DNA of 64,000 bases from Medicago truncatula. Taxonomy: Eukaryota > Streptophyta > Magnoliopsida > Fabales > Fabaceae. Shown here one piece after another: positions 36,217 to 48,029 of the stretch (position 1 is the first letter of the stretch; each line of letters opens with the position of its first letter). Location: positions 55,267,762 to 55,331,761 of the forward strand of contig NC_053042.1 of the NCBI RefSeq assembly GCF_003473485.1, given 5' to 3'. The notes beneath the pieces are model-generated. The model was not told where the DNA came from. It worked only from the letters and a program-made list of their open reading frames with translations, and did not search any database. The position numbers and the translations under genes were made by a program.

Positions 36217-37560
36217 TGGCCAATATTGAAACTATGTTTGCTGTCCTTTGTTTGACTCAATGTTGCATAAGCATAATAATCTATTGAAGCACTCTGGTCA
36301 GTTATACCGTGCTCCGCAAGAACAGGCAAACAACCGCAATACCCAAGTTGACTTGATGAACAATAATTGGACAGGTGGTCTTCTCTTATTTTTTTAACTT
36401 GGTTGAAGTAATCAACGAACCATTCTTAATCTTAAAGAGTGCTGTTCAAGGCTGACTCAAACAAAAAAGAGTGTTGTACAAGGTTTGTAACTTTGAGGTT
36501 ACTATATAATGAACAAATTAAATGAAGTTTCATCAAATCCTTCAAGCTAAAACATTCCCTCCCCACAAGAAAAAAGAAAGAAAAAAAAAAAAAAAAAAAC
36601 AGGAAAAGGACAAGACCTTAAAACTAAACATGAACAAAGTTGTTTGCCTTTATGCCCTTTCAGGGCTCTTTGCAGGTGCCATTTTCAGCTCATGCATTTT
36701 TGAAACTCCAAGGAATTATAAAGCAGAGAATGATTGCAATCTATTTGACAATATTGGTGAGTTTACCCTTGTATTATATCCTAATTTCATCTTTTACTCA
36801 ATATATATATATATACAACTTAATTACAATATAACAAGTATTGACATAGACACGAACACCGGACAGGATAATGATAAGTTGAACTAATATTAGTTTGAAA
36901 AAAGTGAATTTATTGAATGTAATCACATGTGTCGGTGTCAGACAATGGACACAATTTTTAATAGAATAGAAAGTGCAATCATGCTTATATCATTCTGTTT
37001 GATTGTGTAGAAAAATCATTCAGCACAATGCCACAAACAATTCTCAATGGCTTCCTCATTCTGGCAATCAAGTTTCTGCACTACCTATTCTCGAGGTGTT
37101 ACAAATCAGCTACACCTTATACAATGATTGTACCATTTTGGGTGGCTTTTGCACTCTCAGTTACCTATATGTCAGAGTTATCATTGAGCTGAGATTGAGA
37201 GTAAAATAGACTGAAGATTGACAACAACATTCAGTATAAGTAATTCCTGTTCCAAATGACTTATCTTCAAAGAGGCATTCGTTTTCAGCCTAACAGAAAG
37301 CAAAGGAAGATCAAAATCATGTTGGGAACTTTACATAGCCTTTTCCAAAATCATGCCATAGAGAATGGAAAAATCATCTAAAGAAGAAAAGTTTACGGTT
37401 AAGGTGTAGCCAGGATAGAGAAATCATCTAAACAACAAATAGTAAAAATACCACTCTTTTCTTATTTTGTAAACAAAAATACTAGTATTTCTCCAAAAAT
37501 GTGTCATAGTTCTGCACATTCCAAGCAGTGTGTAAATGAAAATAAGAGGAGTCCCATTTA
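36217..37560 (+). repeat. Segmental duplication, copy A (with 40,650-41,780)
   Basis: This block and 40,650-41,780 are direct copies about 4.3 kb apart. Shared stretches run from 'ttgtttgact.aatgttgcat' upstream of the small gene, through both of its exons, into downstream sequence with 'aagtaattcct.ttcca' and 'gttgggaactt'. Exons are about 90 percent alike or better; introns and flanks are less so. Confidence 0.85.
36630..37192 (+). CDS. Small predicted membrane protein, two exons (copy A)
   Basis: Exon 1 is 36630-36756 (ATG to donor GTGAGT) and exon 2 is 37011-37192 (acceptor TTGTGTAG to TGA). Joined, they give 102 aa in frame. The product is hydrophobic: a possible signal or membrane segment at residues 5-22 (LYALSGLFAGAIFSS), a second around TILNGFLILAIKFLHYLF and a third around TMIVPFWVAFALSV. 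I do not recognise the family. Support for the frame: compared with copy B, differences in exon 1 and in the last third of exon 2 fall mostly at third codon positions. The alternative frame in exon 2 (37003-37209) gives mostly non-synonymous differences. It could still be a remnant. Confidence 0.5.
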
Positions 37561-38042
37561 TTGAACTTTCTTGTATTTTAAAAGCTTAGTTTAAGGATCA
37601 CGAAGTATAATGTTTTGGAAAGAAAGAACTGCCCAAAATTTGATGTCAAACAAACCTTGATTCACTTGGAAAGAAAATTTTGATTTCCCTTTAGATTTTA
37701 CTCCCTTCATCTTAAATTATAAATCACTTTAAAAATTTCACACAAATTATAAAATATAATTAATATTGTATAAAAATGATAAATTATGAGTTATTTATAA
37801 AATTACCCTTTGTTAATGATATGAAAAGAAAAATTAATAGAATTAGAATAAGAGAGTGATAAATAATAAACAGTATAATAAAGAAAAATACATTTTGTCA
37901 AAAAAAAAATACATTAATGTTTCATCATTATTGAAAACCACTTATAATTTGAGATGTTTTTTTTTAAAAGGATTTCTAATTTAGAATGGAGTGAGACGGT
38001 TAATCAAAGAGACCTGATTTTATAAGCAAGAGACTTGAAAAT

Positions 38043-38253
38043 ATAAATTTTTAAGTTCGAGGGTATTTTGAACATAAGTGCAAAACTTTAGGGGGGGATA
38101 TTTGCAAAACGTCATGTTGATTAACAGAAAAATTTGTCGGAGGAGGTAAATTAATTAACGTTGTACAATTTCAGGGGGTAGTTGAAGTTTTGCTAATGTC
38201 AGAGGGGTAATTAACGAAACTTACAATTTCATGGGGTAATTGCCTATTTACTC
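38043..38253 (-). repeat. Dispersed repeat copy (inverted relative to 60,518-60,733)
   Basis: About 210 bp. Its reverse complement matches 60,518-60,733 block by block (GAGTAAATAG.CAAT, 'gaaattgtaagttt', 'ttttctgtta', 'tgacgttttgcaaatat', 'ttgcacttatgt'). It is probably the end of a long-terminal-inverted-repeat element common in the genome; only one end is seen at each site. Confidence 0.8.
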
Positions 38254-38768
38254 GTTGTAAATTTTGGAGTATCGAGTTCAACTCCTAGTGATAAAAAAAA
38301 TTATGGATAAATACTTCTTCTATCCCAAAATAACTTACCTAGTTCGATCCTTTCATGAAGATCAAGAACAATATGCTTTAATCGAGTTTAATTACCCTAT
38401 AAGGCTTCTATGTTTGGATAGAGGATTTTATAGAATTTTGGAGGGATACAAATTTACTATATACGTAAGATTTTAAGAAAATTAAAAGAGTAACACGAGA
38501 GATGATCATAGTATAAATTTTCAATCACTTAATTTCTTTTAGAAATATTATTCATGAGATGTCGGTTCAATGGTAAGATATAATCTTAAATGACAAAATT
38601 TAAATCATCTTAAGGATGTGTTTCTATATGGGCTGTTATTGTCATTTCAATTGATAATAAGTCCCCCCTTCAATTTATTTTTAACAAAGAAATAAATTAA
38701 AAGCATTTTATAACTTCCTTAATTTTTCTTTTAAAAAAAACAAACCTTGTATTCATTTTTGTTCTCCA

Positions 38769-39025
38769 TTCAAACATGAAACATGTGTTTGGATTGAGGG
38801 TTTATGAAAGGAAGGGAGGGGAGAGTTTACTTTTCTTTTTTAAATCACGGACTATATAACATGTTTTTTTAAAATAAATTAAGTGTGATTGAAGTATTAT
38901 ATGATTGTTTATCATCTTAATATGTTAACTTTTTAAAAACCATTTCATAGTGTTCATAATTTAAAATTGAAAAGTAAATCATCCTCTTCCTTCCTCTCCT
39001 AAACCCCCTCTATCCAAATTCACCC
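38769..39025. mobile_element. MITE, same family as the one in the thioredoxin intron
   Basis: Left end GTTTGGATTGAGGGTTTATG with a following AGGGAGGGGAG; right end CTCCTAAACCCCCTCTATCC then AAATTCACCC, in inverted orientation. The core 'agtgtgattgaagtatta' is shared with 23,097-23,316. Confidence 0.7.
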
Positions 39026-39072
39026 AAAAAGTTCAAGAGAGAAAATGACATACCAAAACAAAAAACATATAT

Positions 39073-40603
39073 GGCTTAATTGCTATTTTCGTCCCTTAAC
39101 TTATTTTTTGGTATCGCTTTGGTCCCATAATTAATAAAAAGTCCGTTTGAGTCCTTTAAATATGTCTCCGTTACATAAATTGGTCCCTTCCGTCAATTTT
39201 ATTAAAAAACTGTTAGGGTTTGTACAAGTCATCACCTTCATTCAACTTCTTCATCTTCTTCCTCATCAACCTTCATGAAAAAAACCCAGCAAAACAAAAA
39301 ATTGAAGAAAAAAAATCGAACCTTGAAATTGAAATTGGAAGAAAACAAATTGATTCTTAAGCATGGAAACAGAAAATGGAGGAAAAAAAAATCATTTTCA
39401 AATTCAATCTAAACCCTTCATCATCATCATCAATCTTTCACAAAAACTCATTTTCTGATCTAAACCCATCACCATGATAAAGGGTTTAGATTTGGATTTC
39501 ATATGATAAATGTAAAGTTTTATTTGATGAGTTTTGTTGTTCATTCAAATCTGCAGAAATAAAAATCTGCAGAAAATTTCCTTCTTTTTGGTTCAATTTG
39601 TGGAAAAGAAAATCAAGTTGCAACAACAACACAACACAATAAATCTGGTCCAAATTTGCTCCCCAACAAAAACACAACAACAACAACAACAACAAAATGA
39701 GTTTAGATTGGGATTTGGAAGAATTTAGATTAGATCCAAAAATGGATTTAGATTGGAATTTGAAAGGATTGCTATTGATGATGAATGATTGGCATTCGAA
39801 AATGAGTTTTTTTTATGAAAGATTGGAAGAAGAGAACAGGAACAAAGAGGAAGAAAGAAGAGGAACAACAAATAAAGAATGGAAGAAGGTTGAAATTTGA
39901 AGAAAAAAAATGTTAATGAAGATTTGTGTGTGATGTGTGTTGGTTTTGTGATGCACGCTGATGTTGGCTTTGTGTTTGCGTGTTTGTGTTAAAAATCAAC
40001 GAATAATGAAAATTGGGGTTCAAGACAAGAACAACAACAAAACATATAATTGGTGTTCATAACCTTGATGATGAGATTGCATGGTTGTGATTGAGAAAGT
40101 TTGCCTATTGTTACAAAATGGTTTTGATGGGAAAATACAATAAAGAAAAAGTGTGTGTTGATGGTGTAGTCATTAAAGAATAAGACTTAATTTTATTTTA
40201 TTTTGATTTTTTGTGTTTCTTGGAAATTTTATTGATGAAGATGTTTTTGATGATGATGAAAAGATGATGGAAGAAGATGAAGAAAAAGAGAAAAAAATAA
40301 AGTGTTTAGATTTGGATTTCATATGATAAAGGTAAAAAAAAAAAAAATCTTCTGGGTTTGTATGAAGGTTTTATGAAGATTTGTTGAAGAAGATGAAGGT
40401 GAGTTGGAAGAAGATGAATATAAATTCCAACCAATGCGAAAATGACATGTGTGCTTGAGTTAACGTTTTTTTAATAAAATTAACGGAAGGGACCAATTTA
40501 TGTAACGAAGACATATTTAAAGAACTCAAACGGACTTTTTATTAATTATAGGATCAAAGCGATACCAAAAAATTAGTTAAGGGACGAAAATAGCAATTAA
40601 GCC
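39073..40603. mobile_element. Non-autonomous Mutator-like element, 1.53 kb
   Basis: Terminal inverted repeats of about 140 bp begin GGCTTAATTGCTATTTTCG and end with the complement (GCAATTAAGCC), with only a few mismatches. A perfect 9-bp target duplication, AACATATAT, flanks it (39064-39072, 40604-40612), the length typical of Mutator-like elements. The interior is A-rich with many 'aagaagatgaa' runs. One open frame (39697-39900) encodes 67 residues of low-complexity acidic/basic sequence and is not a transposase. Confidence 0.93.
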
Positions 40604-40649
40604 AACATATATCTATAGTGCTAATATTAAAACCGTGTGTGCTAATTGC

Positions 40650-41780
40650 TATGGTTTGTTTGACTAAATGTTGCATAATTTATTGCAGCGCAAGAACAGC
40701 CAAACAACCGAAATACAATAATTAAATACTGCCTTCTCATATTTTAAACTTGTATTGTATAATAATCAAGGAACCATTACAAGGTTGGTGACTTTGACGA
40801 TCTTATATAATGAACTAATTCAACGAAGCTTTCACAAATCCTTGAGTGCATTTCCTAGTGAGCTGAAGGTAAAAAGTCACCTCCTCCCCCACCCCAAAAA
40901 AAGAAGTCAACAGGAACAGACCTAAAAATTAAACTAAAAATGAACAAAGGTGTCTGCCTTTATGCCCTTTCAGGGCTTTTTGCAGGTGCCATTTTCAGCT
41001 CATGCATGCATTTGTGAGAATGATTGCAATCTCTTTGACAATATTGGTGAGTTAGCATTGTACAATACTCCTCCCTTCCCTTGTTATAAAACCCTCTTTT
41101 GAGATTTCTTTATCCCATGATATCAATAATTGTAAGAGTAATTATAGAAAAGTAACACACATTTTTGACAAATTTAATGTTAGAACTTCTTTTCTTAATT
41201 ATAGAACTCTTATATATTTCATCTCCCATTCAAAATACAAGCATGCTTATATCTTTCTGTGTGATTGATATGCAGAAAAATCACTCAGCACAATACCAAA
41301 AACCATTCACAATGGCCTCCTCATTCTGGCAATCGAGGTGTTACAAATCAGCTACACCGTACACAATGATTGTTCCATTTTGGGTGGCTTTTACACTCTC
41401 AGTTACCTATATGTCAGAGTTATCATTGAGCTGAGATTGAGAGTAAAACAGATTGAAGAATGATAACACCATTCGTAATAAGTAATTCCTTTTCCAATTG
41501 ACTTGTATTCAAATAGACATGTATTTTTCAGCCTAACAAAAGGCAAACGAAGGACAAAATCACGTTGGGAACTTCAGAGAATGAATTAGCTTTTTTCAAA
41601 GTCATCCCATAGAGAATGAAGAAACATCTAAAAAAAAAGATGAATCTACAGAAAGCATAATGAAGAAAGGAGTGTTTGTAAACACTAAATACTCTTTAAT
41701 GTTTTTATCAGCCCAAAATGTATCACAATTCTGCAAATTTCAAACAATGTGTAAGTGAAAATGTGATAGTTCCATTTATT
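40650..41780 (+). pseudogene. Degenerate duplicate of the small membrane protein locus (copy B)
   Basis: Counterpart of 36,217-37,560. Exon 1 would start at the ATG at 40940 and reads MNKGVCLYALSGLFAGAIFSS, but a deletion and sequence change in the region of copy A's ETPRNYKAE brings TGA into frame at 41015-41017. Exon 2 (from 41276, after TGATATGCAG) lacks 23 nt present in copy A, which shifts the frame. Donor and acceptor sites are kept. Two overlapping open frames remain in exon 2, so a rebuilt coding role cannot be excluded, but the broken exon 1 favours a pseudogene. Confidence 0.6.
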
Positions 41781-42544
41781 GAAATTTCTTGAATTCCAAG
41801 TAATTTTTTTAGGAAAATATATACTGCCTAAAATTGGATGTCAATCAAACCTGGATCCAATTGGAAGTAGTAGGAAATTAAAGTGTTGACTTACCAATTA
41901 GAAATTAAAGTCGAATCTAGTACTAAGTACCAATCAATAATACTTGTGATTTATCCTAAAGTCCGCCCCTAATCAATTTCTGATTTAAATAAAACTCTAA
42001 AAAAAGTAAAACACTTTTAAAATAGTATTGTATAGGAGAATCATATCATCTACCTATTACTCAACTTTTCAACTCTCATTCAACCACCAAGTCAACTTTA
42101 TATCTCCGTACGATGTGACTTTGAGTAGATATAGTATTGAACGGTGAAAATCGGAAATACAATTGATGTGTTAGAATAGAACACCTATTTTAATTAGTAA
42201 TTTTCAACTTTTCTATATTGTGTAGATTTTTTCGATAAACTATTTGAAACTATAAAAAAAAAAAAATCAAATGAGAGGAGACATTTAAAGATTTTGTATT
42301 GATTAACTTTATCAAACTCTCCTCAACAATTAATGAAATTGATGAACAGATCAAGCATTTTGTTTTCATTGATTACTAACGATGACAATGAAAACTTAGT
42401 AGTGAAAAAAATCAGACTACAAATTTTTTATAAAAAATTAAAAAAAAAACAAATCGAATCATGTTTCAATCATCTATTGAACTTGGATACTACTTCCTCC
42501 GTCTTAAATTTTGTGTCCTCTTTTCTCTTTTTTTTTTTGTGGTA
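41781..42544. other. Intergenic DNA left of the LINE
   Basis: AT-rich DNA without a recognised gene. A TACTTCCTCCGTCTTAAA stretch just before the LINE (about 42,490) looks like the end of a Stowaway-type element. Confidence 0.4.
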
Positions 42545-43469
42545 GTAAAAGAGGGCTTACGCCAAGGGTCAACCCTAAGTCCATATCTTTTTACTTTAGT
42601 TTTGGATGTATTGACGGAACACATCCAAGAGTTAGCACCGAGATGTATGCTTTTTGCAGATGATGTAGTCTTGGTGGGTGAGTCGAGGGAGGAAGTGAAC
42701 GGGAGGCTAGAGACCTGGAGGCAAGCCTTAGAAGCGTATGGATTCCGCTTGAGTAAAAGCAAGACGGAGTATATGGAATGTAACTTCAGCGGAAGGAGAA
42801 GTAGGTCTACCTTGGAGGTGAAAGTTGGAGATCATATCATACCCCAAGTTACACGGTTTAAATATCTTGGGTCCTTCGTACAAAATGACGGAGAAATAGA
42901 AGCAGATGTAAGCCATCGTATTCAAGCTGGGTGGTGGAAATAGAGAAGAGTCTCAGGTGTTTTGTTCGATAAGAAAGTACCCCTTAAGTTGAAATGAAAG
43001 TTCTATCGGACAGTAGTCCGACCGGCGTTGTTGTATGGTACGGAGTGTTGGGTGGTTAAGAGTCAACATGAGAATCAAGTAAGTGTAGTAGATATGAGGA
43101 TGTTGCGTTAGATGAGTGGTAAGACTAGACATGATATGATTAGGAATGACACCATTAGAGAGAGTGAGGGTAGCACCTATAGTAGAAAAGTTGGTAGAAA
43201 ATAGGCTTAGATGGTTTGGGCATGTAGAGAGAAGACCCGTAGATGTCGTGGTAAGAAGAGTAGATCAAATGGAGGAGAGTCAAGTTAAAAGAGGTAGAGG
43301 AAGACCTAGGAAAACTATTAGAAAAACCATTAGAAGGGATTTAGAGGTCAATGAGTTGGATCCAAATTTGGTGTATGATAGAACATCATGGCGTCATTTG
43401 ATCCATGTAGCCAACCCCACTTAGTGGGATAAGGCTTGGTTGTTGTTGTTGTTGTAAAAGAGGGCTTAC
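42545..43469 (+). mobile_element. 5'-truncated RTE-type LINE with 16-bp target duplication
   Basis: Encodes the C-terminal half of a non-LTR reverse transcriptase: GLRQGSTLSPYLFTLVLD, CMLFADDVVLVGES with the catalytic F-A-D-D, KTEYMECNF, FKYLGSFVQNDGEIE, then YRTVVRPALLYGTECW, LRWFGHVERRP and RGRGRPRKT. In-frame stops near 42,941, 42,996 and 43,110 and a frameshift near 43,160 make it dead. The 3' end is CCCCACTTAGTGGGATAAGG followed by (TTG)n, as in plant RTE elements. GTAAAAGAGGGCTTAC is duplicated at 42545-42560 and 43454-43469. Confidence 0.93.
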
Positions 43470-43488
43470 ACCCAAAAACGAAAAAACA

Positions 43489-43850
43489 CTAATGAGTTAC
43501 ACGAATATTTCTAGGCATGTAAGCCCTAGAAAAGTCATCAAAAATGAGACTTAAGATCCCACTAGGAGGAGTCTCCATAACATGAAAGTTAAAATAGTCC
43601 AAAGAGAAGCTAAAATTAGTCATCCAATCAGCACTTTTATTTCCCTCCCGCCAGGTATGATTGAAATGCACTGTCAGTTCAACTTTAACAGGTATTGTAT
43701 GCGGCGTATCAAGGTAGGTGAGTTCTCATTAATTTCAACTTTCCTTGTAATCATGTCAACCAATGTTTTTGAGTCATTTTCCACTTGAAGATTGTGGAAA
43801 CCTTGTCTCCAAGCAAGCTGGATTCCCAAATACATTCCAATTATTTAACT
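43489..43850 (-). pseudogene. RNase H-like (RVT_3) domain remnant
   Basis: On the minus strand one frame reads GIQLAWRQGFHNLQVENDSK, TLVDMITRKVEIN, SPTLIRRIQYLL, then a stop and shift, then HFNHTWREGNKSADWMTNFS and ending MPRNIRVTH. This is the C-terminal RNase H-like domain found in many plant non-LTR retrotransposon polyproteins and related host-fused genes. The 5' part is missing and the frame is broken. It lies opposite in strand to the RTE element; that element's target sequence would be just past the stop of this fragment, i.e. in its 3' flank. Confidence 0.75.
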
Positions 43851-44102
43851 ACTCCTATAAACTATAAATAATAAAAATATTTTAGTAAATAAAACATATT
43901 TTACCATTAAAATTAACATAATTTTTTTAATAATCGTGTAAAACTCAAAAGGACACTTGATTTGAGATGGTTGACAAGGGGCCCAATAATTCTTCAATCT
44001 TATATCCATGTGGGCTTCAAAAGTTCTATACATATCCGACCCAGAAATTCGGTGAAGATTCAATTCGTTTCTCTGTGTCGTAGAAAATTACGAGAGGCAA
44101 AG

Positions 44103-46514
44103 ATGGAAGAAGGAGACTCCAAATCACCCGCCAATTCAGAACAAATAGGTAATCAACTTCATCATCATCATACTACTTGCAAAGTTCACTTTTTAAGTTC
44201 TTCAATAATCCCTTTTTTGTTTGTTTTGAAATTTGAAGAGAAGAAAAATACTTGGAAAATTGTTATTAATATGATGCTTCTCACAATTTGAACTTATCTT
44301 CCAATCAAAATGTAAATGTAAATGTTGGACTTGATGATTGAGATTTTTTTTAATTTAATAATGTTTCTGTTTATTTATCTTAATAGTTTGGGTTTAGTAG
44401 TAGTTAATAAATGTCAAATTAACAGTTTATGTGGTAACAAATTCTTAATTGTTAGAAACTATTTACCCTGTAGTTTAGCTAAATGCACTGTTGATTTATT
44501 GGCAAACCCCCTATGTAGCACCGACACATCTGATCGAAGGTGTGTTCGGTGTCCGACGTGTCTTACATGTGTCTGTGTACAACACTAACACAGCACCACT
44601 ACATGTGATTACATTCAATTAATCCATTCTCTAATAAATAATAATTATTATCTGTGCCGACGACGTGTGAGCGTTGGTGTCGTCGGATCCGGTGTTTGTG
44701 TCGGTGCTATTGTGTTGAAGGAACTTGGTTTAGAAAAGTATGCTTTTCCCCAAATAAAGGTTTTATTCACAAATTTGCAATGCAATGTCTATGAACTCCA
44801 TATACATATTTTTGCAAATTGATAATGTAATATAATTCTCTTCTGCCCCTCTAAATTTCCTGGTCTTTCTAAATGTTTCATTTCCATGTGTTATTTATCC
44901 CTTCGTTTATAACTACGTTCTATAAGCTCCATAATCCCAATGTACAAAAAAAAAAAAAGAATTCTAAATAGTCATTTAACTGGTAGATTGCTATCCTTTG
45001 TTTATTGGCTATAAGTTTCTAGCAGCATATGAAATGTTTGATCTTGTATTGTGTTGTGTTAACCATCTAATTTTTGTTTATTTGGTATAAATACCAGTGT
45101 CTGATGACGACGAGATTGACTACTCGACCAAACCAGAATTTTATGATCCTGAACTTGATGATAAGGATGAAAAGTGGATTCATAAAAAAAAACATGGACG
45201 ATCTGATGCAGTGCTTTCCTGCCCTGCTTGCTTCACCACACTCTGCCTAGAATGTCAAAGGTATACGCTGATATTTATATATGCAAACTACTGTATTTTA
45301 TGCTCTTTCGCATGCATTCATACGTACACATATTATTGGTTAATATGGTTTTACGGTCACATTTGATTGTTCTCATGAGTTACGAGAACTATTGTACTAA
45401 ATATGTTTATGCTATTACACATTTAAATTGGTAAACTGCATGACCCAATTATTTTAAATTCGATCAGAACAGTAGTAAGTTGCTTGTGATTGCTCTCAGA
45501 TTATATGAAAATATCTTATAGTGTCTTGATATGTTATCTAAGAGTACCTTAGCTTGTCTCTTAAGAACCCAAACTGAAAAAAAGAGAACAGAACAAAACA
45601 GATTGTTCGTTTCCATTTTTTTATTGTTTCAAATGAAAAAAAGAGTACCAATGTAAAATACTGCTTGTTGTTCAAGTTTCCTGATTTAATATGTCCATTT
45701 GTTTTGTCTGATCATTGTTAATGAAACAAAACATTTTCATCTTCGAAACAACGAAAACTCCTCCCGGAAAGATTTTGGCTGTTGTCTTCTTGGATAATTG
45801 TATTTCAACTTTATCAGTCTTCATATTCTGTTGTTCACTTCATGATAGGGTGCATTTAAGGAGATACTCCAGACTTAAAAAAAAAAAAGTGTATTCCTAG
45901 GTTATTATTACTTTAGGTTTTAGTCTGACTCCATAAGATACGTGAGACGTGAACATTATTCAGGATGCAAGCTTGTGTCTATACCTTTTTTTTAAAATAC
46001 TAACTAAGTTTTCTTAACCAAAGTATAGATCTGAGGTTCGAAGTTGAAACCTAAAAACAAATTCTGCTGGTTTTTATTCCACGAGGACTTTAGAAGTCTA
46101 TGATGGGTTTTTTTGCTGTCTTATTTATTTTTGTCCCCCTCAGAAAACAAAAATTCAAATAAAACACATAAATGCTGATTTTGGTCATGGGAATTAGTAC
46201 TAGTATAACTATGTTGTGGGTTGTGACTTCATTAGTGTCTGTCTTGCAGGCATGAGAAATATTTGACCCAATACAGAGCAATATTTGTTTCAAACTGCAA
46301 GATTGAGGATAAACAAGTTCCGATACAAAGTAGCTCAAGATCGAGATCAAAAAAAAGAAATAGAAGGAATGAAGGATTTGATGGGAGCGATGCAATTTCA
46401 ACTAGTAATGAAACAATAAAGCAAGTCTGCTGCTCTGTTTGTTCAACAGAGGTAGGTGTCATTGATGAAGATGAGGTTTATCATTTCTTCAATGTTCTCC
46501 CTAGTGAATCCTGA
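44103..46514 (+). CDS. EAPP: E2F-associated phosphoprotein (EAPP) homologue, three exons
   Basis: Exons 44103-44148, 45098-45260 and 46250-46514 join in frame to 157 aa. Family signs: an acidic N-terminal half (SDDDEIDYSTKPEFYDPELD, DEKWIHKKKHGRSDAVLSC), the zinc-binding CPACFTTLCLECQRHEKYLT and QYRAIFVSNC, and the C-terminal VCCSVCSTEVGVIDEDEVYHFF. In animals EAPP is a nuclear protein that binds E2F factors and affects cell-cycle gene expression; the plant role is not established here. A basic stretch (SRSRSKKRNRR) in exon 3 could be a nuclear signal. Length is shorter than the human protein but usual for plants. Introns are about 0.95 and 0.99 kb and look empty. Confidence 0.93.
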
Positions 46515-48029
46515 CTTGTTCAAATGCATCTGCCAAGCAGTGGTTAAATTTTGTAGCTCAATCATTAAAAGTTACTTCTTTTTTAAAGGTAGCACAAATA
46601 CTTCTAAAATATTTTTTAGTTTTTTTAGTATGTTTTTTACTGAACCGTGTTTTATATTTTTTGTTGTTGAAGTTTTATGACGTCGAGTTTTTTAATAAAT
46701 ATAAATTGTTTGTTTATCCTTTTTTAATATAAGTGAGTGCAGACATTTAACAGAAAGTGTATCTTTTATTTGGGGAACAAGGAAAGTGATTTTTTATATA
46801 TAAATAGACGAAATGAGAATTGTAATTGAAAATTTACAAATATAAATGGAGGAGTTGGGATTTGAATCTTAGTCACAACGTTTGGTCTAACAATTTTTGC
46901 ATTTTTTAGTCGGGGTTTGACATGTTGAGGGAATAAACTCCTATTAAATTGAAACAAGAAAAAGAAAAAAAAAGAAAGAAGAAAAAAAAAGAGAGAGAAA
47001 GAAAAAGAAAAGAAATGGGATCATGATCCTTATTATTTTTATGGGCAAATGTGGAATGTTGCATCATTTCAAGCATAGAGATAGAGTATGCAAATCATTA
47101 AAAAGTTGCATCAAATCCTTGGCATAATTATCAATCGCTCCTTTTGTTCGCTTTCACTAATAAACAAATTCGTAGTGGTTGGGAAACACATAATGCATAT
47201 ATTAAAATCAATAAATTAGCTTTTATCTATAAATAATGTATTAGGTATTTATTTAATAATAAAGGAAAAAGAATAATAAATATCTATCTGGTAAAAAAAA
47301 TACATCTATAACGGAAGATGAAGGTAGGGGCGATCTTAGATTATCACTTTGTCTATAGACAAAAAAAATATTTATACAAAAATCTTTTCTGGAAATCAGA
47401 GTACTAAAAATACCGAAACAAAAATGGTAGGCAGTTGAACAAGTCAAGAATTAACGTTCAAAAATACTATATTTCATAAAAGGTTAAATATGTTTTTTGT
47501 CCATATAATATAACAACTTTTTGTTTTAGTCCTTCTAAAATTTTCCTTTCACTTTTTCCCTATATGCAGTTTTAGATAAAATAAGGCGAAATAAAAATTA
47601 TATTATTTTTAATGAATTAAATATTATAACAATCATTATGATGTAATTTATATATCTTGATGAATTGAAGATATAATTTATCTCTTTGAATGATAAGGAG
47701 CTCAAGAGTTAAGACTTTTAAATATAAATGACTAGCTTGAATTAAAAAAAATAAAAATAAATAAAAGACATGTTTAAAATGATAAACAACTCTCGTATGG
47801 TTTTGTAAAATCGATGTTAAGCTTTTTTTTTTTTAATACGAAAGAAATTGGAGCATTAGAATGTTAGTTTGGTTTAAAGATAGAAAACCTTCTAACACAA
47901 AAATATTTATAAAAGAATTTACATTTTTTTAAAGATATTAGTGAGACTCGAACTTAAAACTTTTATATTTGAAACTTATATTTCACAACTAGATCAAACC
48001 TTTAAAGTTATTTGTTTCTTCTCGGTGGA
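46515..48029. other. Intergenic DNA, one-sided repeat end
   Basis: Holds the EAPP 3' untranslated region and AT-rich DNA. At about 47,483-47,580 'ggttaaatatgttttttgtcc' followed by 'gttttagtcctt' matches the left arm of the element at 2,335, but no right arm is found. A purine-rich GA tract lies at 46,960-47,015. No gene was seen. Confidence 0.45.

Noticed and set aside
39697..39900. 67-codon open frame inside the Mutator-like element
   Set aside because: Low-complexity Asp/Glu/Lys/Trp sequence from A-rich repeats; no transposase or captured-gene similarity.
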